A stretch of 13,056 nt of DNA from Gemmatimonadota bacterium. Its GTDB lineage: Bacteria > GCA-2686955. The stretch spans positions 1 to 13,056 of the forward strand of contig NYZA01000225.1 in the NCBI GenBank assembly GCA_002686955.1, in the 5' to 3' direction. Position 1 is the first letter of the stretch. Each line of letters starts with the position of its first letter. The position numbers and the translations under genes are program-made. Below, one piece after another: positions 7,698 to 13,056 of this stretch. A model generated the notes under the pieces. The model was not told the origin of the DNA. It did not search any database and saw only the letters and a program-made list of their open reading frames with translations.

Positions 7698-7711
7698 ATT
7701 TCTGCTAGTCT
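7684..7711 (+). promoter_or_regulatory. Weak candidate promoter before the exported beta-rich protein
   Basis: TTGGGT (7684-7689) and TAGTCT (7706-7711, with a TG-type extension) are separated by 16 bases. The start codon is at 7735 with ggag at 7722-7725. The boxes are poor matches and the first overlaps the end of the preceding gene. Confidence 0.2.
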
Positions 7712-7734
7712 GCATCTTTTTCGGAGAAACATCG

Positions 7735-8361
7735 ATGTTGGCGACTCGCGCCTTCGCTCTGGCTCTGTTCGCGGCGGCCCTGTCCGTGGCCTTCGCTTCG
7801 CCCGCCCACGCGCTCCTCGGCCTCGAGCTCGGCGCCCACGGCGGAAGCATGTCATTCTCGGGCGATCTCTTCTCTGGATCGGATGCGATCGAGGGGGACC
7901 CGCTCGGCACCGGTGCCTTCGGGAGCGTTCGGATCGGCGTCACCACCCTTCCGATCGTCGATGCCGCGATCGATCTGGGCATCACGCAGCGGAGCGCGAC
8001 GGCGGTGGAGGCGGCGTCGGAGACGACCGTCGACTACGATTTCACCGATCTTTCGCTCGAAGCGTCGCTCCGCGTGGCTGTCTTCGACCCCCCGCTCTCG
8101 CCGCTCTCGGTCTACTTCGGCGTCGGAGGGGGACTGCACTGGATTCCGACACTACCGGCGACCGGCATCGAAGTGGCGGGGGGGCAGCTCACGACCGAGA
8201 CGAGCCCGGAGCCGGCGGCTTTTCTTCTGGGGGGCGCACGCTTCGATCCGCCGGCGCTGCCGGTCGCGCTCTTTGTCGAAGGCTCGCTCGGCGGGGTTTT
8301 CGGCGCTGGTGACGCACTTCGCGCGACCAGGGTATCCGGCGGCCTCATGTTCGGATTGTGA
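7735..8361 (+). CDS. Exported beta-rich protein, likely small outer-membrane beta-barrel
   Basis: It encodes 208 residues. ATG 7735 follows ggagaaac. Residues 1-26 form a typical Sec signal peptide with an Arg at position 5, a hydrophobic core LALFAAALSVAFA and an AHA cleavage site at 24-26. The mature part alternates hydrophobic and small or polar residues with many glycines, for example SVYFGVGGGLHW and VALFVEGSLGG. The protein ends in SGGLMFGL. These features fit an outer-membrane beta-barrel of about 8 strands with short periplasmic turns. I do not recognise a named family and there are no catalytic motifs. It sits 37 bases after the laccase-domain gene and about 13 bases before dtd, so it probably shares their transcript. 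Confidence 0.75.
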   Translation: MLATRAFALALFAAALSVAFASPAHALLGLELGAHGGSMSFSGDLFSGSDAIEGDPLGTGAFGSVRIGVTTLPIVDAAIDLGITQRSATAVEAASETTVDYDFTDLSLEASLRVAVFDPPLSPLSVYFGVGGGLHWIPTLPATGIEVAGGQLTTETSPEPAAFLLGGARFDPPALPVALFVEGSLGGVFGAGDALRATRVSGGLMFGL

Positions 8362-8374
8362 TCGGCTCGGCGCG

Positions 8375-8824
8375 ATGAAGCTCGTGGTGCAGCGGGTCGG
8401 TCGCGCCGAGGTGCGGGCCGGCGGCGAGGTCGTGGGAGCGATCGGCCGCGGATTGATGATCCTGGCCGGCGTCGGCAGAGACACCCGGCCCGACGACGTC
8501 GACTGGCTCGCCCGCAAGATCGGCGGTCTGCGAATCTTCCCCGACGACACAGGCAGGATGAATCGCTCGGTGAAGGAGGTGGGGGGGGCGATTCTGCTCG
8601 TCTCACAGTTCACCCTTTTTGGGGACGCGCGCAAAGGCAGACGACCCTCTTTCGTTTCGGCCGCCGAGCCCGACATGGGCGAAGTGTTGTTCGAGCGGCT
8701 GAGGGAGCGATTGGAGTCGGAGGGGATCGAGGTCGCCACCGGTGTGTTCGGCGCTCAAATGCAAGTGGAGCTGGTGAACGATGGGCCGGTCACCCTGATT
8801 TTGGAGCGCTCGGGAAGTGTCTGA
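8375..8824 (+). CDS. dtd: D-aminoacyl-tRNA deacylase
   Basis: It encodes 149 residues, standard for the family. The start ATG 8375 gives MKLVVQRVGRAEVRAGGEVV, which aligns with the family N-terminus. I see no strong ribosome-binding site, only gctcggcgcg. Catalytic and chiral-proofreading motifs are intact: SQFTLFGDARKGRRPSF with T80, and NDGPVT at 135-140 containing the conserved Gly-Pro. The dimeric enzyme cleaves D-amino acids such as D-Tyr, and glycine mischarged on tRNA-Ala, from tRNA in the cytoplasm. Its final eight bases overlap the next gene, which suggests coupling. Confidence 0.95.
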   Translation: MKLVVQRVGRAEVRAGGEVVGAIGRGLMILAGVGRDTRPDDVDWLARKIGGLRIFPDDTGRMNRSVKEVGGAILLVSQFTLFGDARKGRRPSFVSAAEPDMGEVLFERLRERLESEGIEVATGVFGAQMQVELVNDGPVTLILERSGSV

Positions 8825-9434
8825 CCGGCTGATCCTGGCGTCGGCATCGCCCAGGCGCGCGGATCTGCTGACGCAGGTCGGGATCCGCTTCAGGGCGGTG
8901 CCGGCGAACACCCGGGAGCCGCGGGCGGACGAAGGGGAGCCGCCGGAGCAATTCGCGATTCGCGCTGCTTTGGTGAAAGCACTCGACGTGGCGGAGCGAG
9001 AGCGAGGGATCTGCCTCGGCGCCGACACGATCGTTGTCGTCGGCGATCGCATCTTCGGCAAGCCGAGAGACGATGAAGATGCACGAGCGATGTTGGGCGA
9101 TCTCTCCGGGCGGTGGCATCGGGTGATTACCGGCATGGCACTGGCTTTGTTGGAGCAGGAGTCCGTACCCCAGGGATGGAGCGAGAAGGAGGGCTGTTGG
9201 ACAACCGTGGAGACAACGCGGGTGCGCTTCAGAGAGCTGGACCGGGGAGAGATCGCGCGCTATATCGCGACCGGCGAGCCGATGGGAAAAGCTGGTGCGT
9301 ACGCAATTCAGGGAGTGGGGGCCGGATTGGTCGATTCGATCGAGGGTTCGTACACCAATGTGGTCGGTTTGCCGGTGGCGAGATTGATCGAGGGATTGCG
9401 GGATCGGGTGGTGTGGCCGGGGCGGCGGTATTGA
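8817..9434 (+). CDS. maf: Maf-type nucleoside triphosphate pyrophosphatase (YhdE-like)
   Basis: It encodes 205 residues from a GTG start at 8817, which overlaps the end of dtd by eight bases. Signature motifs are present: LASASPRRADLL near the N-terminus, the catalytic Asp D70 in LGADTIVVVGDRIFGKP with K82, and GKAGAYAIQGVGAGLV followed by SYTNVVGLP. The last motif matches the YhdE branch (dTTP/UTP pyrophosphatase) rather than the YceF branch. Maf proteins hydrolyse non-canonical or excess NTPs to the monophosphate and are linked to septum inhibition in Bacillus. The middle of the protein (about 116-125) carries a short insertion, SVPQGWSEKEG, that looks lineage-specific. Confidence 0.93.
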   Translation: MSDRLILASASPRRADLLTQVGIRFRAVPANTREPRADEGEPPEQFAIRAALVKALDVAERERGICLGADTIVVVGDRIFGKPRDDEDARAMLGDLSGRWHRVITGMALALLEQESVPQGWSEKEGCWTTVETTRVRFRELDRGEIARYIATGEPMGKAGAYAIQGVGAGLVDSIEGSYTNVVGLPVARLIEGLRDRVVWPGRRY

Positions 9435-9472
9435 GTCTCGCCGCGGGCGCAACCGCCGCCAAGATCTTCGAT

Positions 9473-9478
9473 TACAAT
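9473..9478 (+). promoter_or_regulatory. Candidate -10 box for the metalloprotease gene
   Basis: TACAAT lies 69 bases before the GTG 9547 start in a locally less GC-rich spot. No good -35 box is present at 16-18 bases upstream. Confidence 0.3.
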
Positions 9479-9546
9479 ACCCGACACCCGCATGGTCCGC
9501 GCCCGACCACACAACGCGCCCGACCCCACCACCTTCGGAGTGAATC

Positions 9547-10800
9547 GTGCTCACCACAGTCGCGCTGACCGCCGGGCTCACGCTCGGCGCCAATCCACTC
9601 GAGCCACTCGTGGCCGCTCCCCACCTGCGCATCGCCGACATCTCGGCCCTGGGCCTGGCCGGGGTTCCCTCTCCGCGCGGCGGGCGACCATACGGCGCCG
9701 AGCTCACCGACGTTTCTGAGTTTCTGATCGGCCGGGTGGCTCTGGCGGTGATCCTCCCTTCGAGCGACGGATCGATCGATCCCGATACCGAGGACTGGAC
9801 CCGTGCCGAGGTCGAGGCGGTGCTGCGCGGAGTGCGCGAAGGGTTGCGTTTCTGGCTCGGGCGCGGCCCCGGCGAGCTCGATTTCGCGGTCGAGTTCGAC
9901 GGACTGGTTCCAACCGGCTACGAACCGATCTCTCGACCCACCACCGACGAATCGTTGTGGGTGTCGCAGGTGCTGGAGAAGCTCGGTCACGGCGAAGGTG
10001 GGGCGCTGGCTCGGGCCTATGATCGGGTCGACCGTCTCATCTTCGAGCAGCAGGCCGACTGGGGCGGCCTTCTCTTCTTCGTCGACTCGTCGAATGACGA
10101 CGGCTACTTCGCCGACGGTTGGAGCGCCTACGCCTACTTCGGCGGTCCCTATCTGATCACGCCGACGACCCCCGCCGGCGACCCGATCGAAACTCTCGAC
10201 AGCTACGTTGCCCACGAGGGCGCCCATCTCTTTTATGCCGACGACGAGTACCTGTGGGCGATGTCGGGTTGCGATGTCGAGTCCGGCTATCTCTCGGTGC
10301 CGAATGGCAACTCAGAGTTCGGGAACTGTCCGCTCGCGGTCGACTGCATTATGAAGTACGGCTATCTGCCGGCTACAAGAGCCTGTGGCTACACATTGGC
10401 GCAGACTGGGCGACACGATCTGGACGGCGACGGGCTTCCCGCGCCGATCGACACCGAACCCTCCGTGGCTCCCCTCTGGACCCCGCCCGATACCGTAACC
10501 CTTGGGGAGCCCGTGACGATCGCGGTGAGGGCGGAGGTCAACCCGCTACCGAACCGCAACACTTGGGGCAACGGCCACGATGTCACCATCAACCGGATCG
10601 CGGCCGTGGAGTCACGCCTCGACGGCGAGCCGTGGGTGTCGCGCCCGGCATGGGACGGTGGCTACGACAATGGGATCGAGCGAGCGGGTTGGCGCGAGAC
10701 TGGGCTCGGCATCGGAGCCCATTCGATCGAGGTGAGGGCGATCAACAACGTCGGAAACGAATCGGAGACACCGCTCAGGATCGACTTCTTCGTGCACTGA
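9547..10800 (+). CDS. Putative secreted zinc metalloprotease (metzincin-like, M64-resembling) with C-terminal beta-rich domain
   Basis: It encodes 417 residues from GTG 9547, with cggag six to seven bases upstream. The N-terminus VALTAGLTLGANPL could be a weak signal peptide but lacks the usual basic residues. At 223-227 HEGAH matches the HExxH zinc motif and is followed by ADDEY at 231-235. D233 falls at the position of the third ligand in the metzincin pattern HExxHxxGxxH/D, although the usual Gly is Tyr230. DCIMKYGY with M269 resembles a metzincin Met-turn. Four cysteines surround it (SGC, GNC, VDC, RAC) and suggest disulfides in an exported protein. A DLDGDGLP segment (from 291) resembles a calcium-binding loop. 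Residues after about 310 look like an immunoglobulin- or fibronectin-type domain. Substrate unknown; catalytic activity is inferred from motifs only. Confidence 0.7.
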   Translation: MLTTVALTAGLTLGANPLEPLVAAPHLRIADISALGLAGVPSPRGGRPYGAELTDVSEFLIGRVALAVILPSSDGSIDPDTEDWTRAEVEAVLRGVREGLRFWLGRGPGELDFAVEFDGLVPTGYEPISRPTTDESLWVSQVLEKLGHGEGGALARAYDRVDRLIFEQQADWGGLLFFVDSSNDDGYFADGWSAYAYFGGPYLITPTTPAGDPIETLDSYVAHEGAHLFYADDEYLWAMSGCDVESGYLSVPNGNSEFGNCPLAVDCIMKYGYLPATRACGYTLAQTGRHDLDGDGLPAPIDTEPSVAPLWTPPDTVTLGEPVTIAVRAEVNPLPNRNTWGNGHDVTINRIAAVESRLDGEPWVSRPAWDGGYDNGIERAGWRETGLGIGAHSIEVRAINNVGNESETPLRIDFFVH

Positions 10801-10807
10801 GCGATGC

Positions 10808-11062
10808 TCACTTCCTCAGGGAGCTGCGATCGAGCGTGCGCCGCACTCGCGCGACCAACGCCGACGCGGTAAAGGGCTTCTGCAGCAGGTCCACCTCGTC
10901 TCCGAAGGCGCGCAGACTCCACAGAGTGTTGCCAGTGTAGCCAGAAACGAAGAGCACGCGGGGCAGCGGCCCATTTTCCGCCGCCTGCACCACAAAATCG
11001 GGGCCGCAAAGCCCCGGCATGATCACATCGCTGACGATGGATGTTCCCTCTGCTTCGAACAC
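10808..11062 (-). pseudogene. Response-regulator receiver domain, N-terminal half missing
   Basis: It encodes 84 residues from GTG 11062 on the minus strand, with GAGGAG directly in front and an in-frame TGA just upstream. The peptide carries the second half of a CheY-like receiver: the phospho-acceptor Asp region SDVIMPGLCGPDFV, LPRVLFVSGYTGN with the conserved Ser/Thr position, and LLQKPFTASALVARVRRTLD with the conserved Lys. The first two strands and the acidic pocket that binds magnesium, normally about 50 residues, are absent. It therefore cannot form a normal receiver. The wording MPGxxGPxFV, SGYT and KPF is typical of receivers at the C-terminus of hybrid histidine kinases, so this is probably the tail of a deleted kinase. 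The stop is seven bases from the convergent metalloprotease stop. Confidence 0.75.
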
Positions 11063-11143
11063 CTCCTCTCAGAGATTGCACTTCGGTTCGGCTTCCGGCC
11101 TGGTGGCTAGCCTTTGGCCGGGCGGGACCTGATCGCCGTCACC

Positions 11144-11222
11144 GACGATCTCACCCGCTGGGTGACATTGACGAATTTCAAGGGTTTGAGGCCCTATTCC
11201 ATCGTCCCGAGCTTCGCTCGGC
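11144..11222 (-). repeat. 79-bp dispersed repeat, copy B
   Basis: It is a gapless match (66 of 79 identical) to 1627-1705 in inverted orientation. Unlike copy A it has a preceding arm: on the minus strand ATCGT-G-CCGAGC pairs with GCTCGG-G-ACGAT around GAA, and TTCC further out pairs with GGAA. It lies directly after the stop codon of the HNH-toroid gene. Confidence 0.8.
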
Positions 11223-11243
11223 ACGATCAGGAAGTTGTTAGAC
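11190..11243 (-). other. attC-like palindrome at the 3' end of the HNH-toroid gene
   Basis: On the minus strand the box GTCTAAC (11237-11243) fits the integron core consensus RYYYAAC and contains the gene's TAA stop. It is followed by the imperfect palindrome described for repeat copy B. The expected closing box GTTRRRY is not intact: after GGAA the sequence reads TAGGGC, as if GT were lost. It is either a degenerate attC site or a repeat with a chance core box. Confidence 0.4.
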
Positions 11244-12905
11244 CTTCTTGCCTTGCAGCTCACGTGCAACCCTCACCCTGGGTACCACATCTCTAACTAC
11301 CGCCTCTCGCACCGCATGCCCAGACTCGCAGAGCGTGTCCAGCTCCGCGAGGATACTCGCTGGGATCTCCGTTCGCCCATTCAGCAATTCCTGGCACTCC
11401 TTCAGGATCGGGTCAGATCGCTCCAAGAACGTACCCTTGTCCAAAGCATCTCCCAAATCCAGCATTCGGCTGAATGTCAAGACCGCGTGCCAAGTGTGCG
11501 TGAACCATTCGGCCGGCGCGCTGTTCCATTTCAGCCCTGCTATTCCAAGCCATGACAAGCCCTCCTCCACGTCTCCGGGAGAGATGTGCGCGCGCCGCTG
11601 GAGTTGCAGCGCCGCATCGACATACGACGCACATGTACCAACATTTGGGACTGAGAAACAGCGATCACCCTCGACTCCGCCGAGTGGCATACCGTCAGTC
11701 CGTTTGCCAATGCCCTTCAAGTGCTCGAAGACCATGACGGCTTTGTCGACCCACACGGGCTCCATCCATACATCCTCTATCCGGAGAAGTTTCGCTAGGA
11801 GAAGCAGGGTGTAGAAACAGGCAGTATCTGGGTGATCGTCCGTACACCACATCGCATTCGCTGGGGAGATTGGGCTCAGCAGCGTCTCAATCCCCTGTCG
11901 GATCGCCCCACTCAATCTCTCGCGCTGCGACTTGAAGCTCATGTACTGCCGTAGCGTGCTGAACGCCTCGAGTAGCTGAATTGCGGTATGATGCATCGGA
12001 GGCCATTCGCGGGAGGCCTCCATGACCGAGAGCAACATCTCTCCCCGTTCCTCTATCCATTTCCCGATCTCTCCGCGGGCGGCCGATGATGCGACGTGAC
12101 CCCGCAGTCGCGTCAGGGTAAGGATCGCAGCGGACGTATGGCGGATCTCCTTTCGCAGACCCTGCACCTCGTCAGGGTTTCCCGGGCTCCTGGGTTGTAT
12201 CAGACCGAAGTGGGTCTCATTTCTCTCTATCCACGCCCGGATTGGGCCCGCATCTACGCAACCCGGTCGACACCCGTAGTCCCCCAGCGCCTGCAACGCA
12301 AGCGCTGTATGCGTAATGCTGCCGTCGCGCAGGTACCCGTCCTTCCCGGCGATCACGGCTGGGTCACGCGCGTAGTTCAGAAGAATGTAACGGTCTATCG
12401 TCAGTCCCCAAGTGCCTACACGCGGGATCTGATCCAGCCGCAAGAGTACGTACGCCACGCGACATAGACTTGAAGTCTCGCACGCATTTGGCACGCGAAG
12501 CGGTTCGGCCTGCCCATCGGCCTTGCCGCGTTCGCCTCTGTGCGTGCTATTGGTTTGACTTGGTCCGCTCGCTTGCCCAAGTGCATGCCCGTCTACACCC
12601 GGCCCCACCCTTTCCGCACACTCGGCCGCTTGGAGAAATTCGTACAATTCTGACCTACACTGTATCAACTCGCCTTCCGAGTAGTTCTTGGCGAAACCTC
12701 CTCTCTTCTCCACATCGTCGTGATGCTCAAGGCACAGGAATACGAGATTCGCCTCCCGGTTGTTTCTTGGGTCGCGATCGATGTGGTGTATCTGCCCCTT
12801 CCTTTCGACATCCAGTCGTCTCAAGGTAAAACACAGACAACAACGCCTCCTGCTTTTGCGCAGGAGATCCCCTTCTTGCTTCTTCGGGATCTTCTTTCTG
12901 GTCAT
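11238..12905 (-). CDS. HNH endonuclease fused to a helical alpha/alpha-toroid-like domain; possible defence cassette
   Basis: It encodes 555 residues from ATG 12905, 11 bases past a GTTAGAC box, without a clear Shine-Dalgarno sequence. Residues 15-95 form an HNH (beta-beta-alpha metal) domain: C22 and C25 (CCLC), QIHHIDRDPRNNREANL with H40/H41 and N49, and CLEHHDD giving C58 and H61/H62. These provide a CxxC...CxxH zinc site and the H-N-H catalytic set. Residues 92-143 look like a flexible linker. The rest is helical, with repeated segments such as SLCRVAYVLLRLDQ...GTWG, GSITHTALALQALGDYG and WFTHTWHAVLTFSRML, reminiscent of prenyltransferase/squalene-cyclase toroids. Its catalytic residues are not recognisable, so a sensing or binding role is as likely as enzymatic activity. 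No partner gene lies alongside. The function is unknown; a nuclease effector is inference. Confidence 0.85.
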   Translation of the reverse strand: MTRKKIPKKQEGDLLRKSRRRCCLCFTLRRLDVERKGQIHHIDRDPRNNREANLVFLCLEHHDDVEKRGGFAKNYSEGELIQCRSELYEFLQAAECAERVGPGVDGHALGQASGPSQTNSTHRGERGKADGQAEPLRVPNACETSSLCRVAYVLLRLDQIPRVGTWGLTIDRYILLNYARDPAVIAGKDGYLRDGSITHTALALQALGDYGCRPGCVDAGPIRAWIERNETHFGLIQPRSPGNPDEVQGLRKEIRHTSAAILTLTRLRGHVASSAARGEIGKWIEERGEMLLSVMEASREWPPMHHTAIQLLEAFSTLRQYMSFKSQRERLSGAIRQGIETLLSPISPANAMWCTDDHPDTACFYTLLLLAKLLRIEDVWMEPVWVDKAVMVFEHLKGIGKRTDGMPLGGVEGDRCFSVPNVGTCASYVDAALQLQRRAHISPGDVEEGLSWLGIAGLKWNSAPAEWFTHTWHAVLTFSRMLDLGDALDKGTFLERSDPILKECQELLNGRTEIPASILAELDTLCESGHAVREAVVRDVVPRVRVARELQGKKV

Positions 12906-12915
12906 CGTTCAAATG

Positions 12916-12972
12916 GTCTAACGCTCCGGTTCAGCGGCGGCGCTTGCGCCGTCCGACTGCAACCGGTTGTGT
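12916..12972 (-). other. Integron attC-like recombination site upstream of the HNH-toroid gene
   Basis: Read on the minus strand it ends in GTTAGAC (12916-12922), a perfect GTTRRRY core box. CCGGTTCAG (12926-12934) pairs with CTGCAACCGG (12957-12966), CGG with CCG, and CGGCG with CGCCG around a tiny loop. Three bases (12952, 12956, 12960) bulge from the same strand, as extrahelical bases do in attC sites. The other core box is degenerate (GTTGTGT on the plus strand). Confidence 0.65.
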
Positions 12973-13018
12973 ACGCCCGGCATGGGCGTGAGCTTACGGG
13001 GTTCAAGTCCCCCATGGA
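12971..13018 (+). other. Structured segment with two hairpins, possible group II intron fragment
   Basis: ACGCCC and GGGCGT close a small loop around 12973-12990. About 8 bases later ACGGGGTTCAAGTCCCC (12996-13012) gives GGGG/CCCC around a 7-base loop. The combination resembles a part of domain I seen in some bacterial group II introns. The second hairpin alone also resembles a tRNA T arm, but no matching acceptor or anticodon arm is present. The window ends before this can be settled. Confidence 0.3.
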
Positions 13019-13056
13019 AGGATCGAAGATGTGAGAGCATCTCTAACCATTAGCGA

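Noticed and set aside
10798-10810. TGAGC-GAT-GCTCA hairpin at the metalloprotease stop as a bidirectional terminator
   Set aside because: The stem has only five pairs and there is no T-run on either side.
12996-13012. T-arm-like hairpin suggesting a tRNA at the right edge
   Set aside because: No matching acceptor, D or anticodon arms can be built from the preceding sequence.
13039-13045. CTCTAAC near the right edge as another attC core box
   Set aside because: It does not satisfy the purine at the first position, and the sequence ends before any palindrome could be judged.
1-13056. CRISPR arrays
   Set aside because: No regularly spaced direct repeats were seen anywhere. The only notable repeat is the inverted 79-bp pair.

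Overview
The window reads as a piece of a high-GC, Gram-negative bacterial chromosome. Evidence for this is a secreted beta-barrel-like protein, a class A RNase P RNA, a single long bifunctional Rel protein and tRNAs with encoded CCA ends. The phylum cannot be fixed from sequence alone. The gene set (zinc-ribbon coiled-coil protein, rnpB, rel, yfiH-like, dtd, maf) would fit a deltaproteobacterium-like or candidate-phylum genome, but that is only a guess.

Left part (1-3130): decayed accessory DNA. It holds a short IS256-family transposase remnant, a small membrane-protein reading frame broken by a frameshift, an excisionase-like helix-turn-helix remnant fused to a 79-bp repeat, and an overlapping DUF1016/YhcG-type PD-(D/E)XK nuclease gene. 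The nuclease gene is broken by a frameshift, an internal deletion and a nonsense codon. The decayed stretch ends at the 3' end of a tRNA-Ala (GGC) gene on the minus strand.

Centre (3131-10800): a compact core block on the plus strand. In order it contains a CAT-anticodon tRNA (probably the lysidine-type tRNA-Ile2), a zinc-ribbon coiled-coil protein (COG1579 type), RNase P RNA, bifunctional (p)ppGpp synthetase/hydrolase, a YfiH/PgeF-type laccase-domain protein, a small exported beta-rich protein, D-aminoacyl-tRNA deacylase, a Maf-type nucleotide pyrophosphatase and a likely secreted zinc metalloprotease with a C-terminal beta-rich domain. Overlapping starts and stops (rel/yfiH, dtd/maf) suggest cotranscription. 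The shared themes are RNA processing, translation quality control, stringent response and nucleotide hygiene.

Right part (10801-13056): accessory again. A receiver-domain fragment lacks its first half. Next to it, on the minus strand, is a 555-residue protein with an N-terminal HNH nuclease domain and a long C-terminal region that looks like an alpha/alpha toroid (prenyltransferase/squalene-cyclase-like fold). This gene is packaged like an integron gene cassette. A well-formed attC-like site with a perfect GTTAGAC box lies just upstream of its start. Its stop codon lies inside a GTCTAAC box that begins another palindrome. That downstream palindrome belongs to the same 79-bp repeat that is fused to the broken helix-turn-helix gene at the left of the window (66 of 79 bases identical). 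Beyond the upstream attC the window ends in a structured segment with two hairpins that may be part of a group II intron. The HNH-toroid cassette is the best candidate here for an undescribed, possibly defensive, system.
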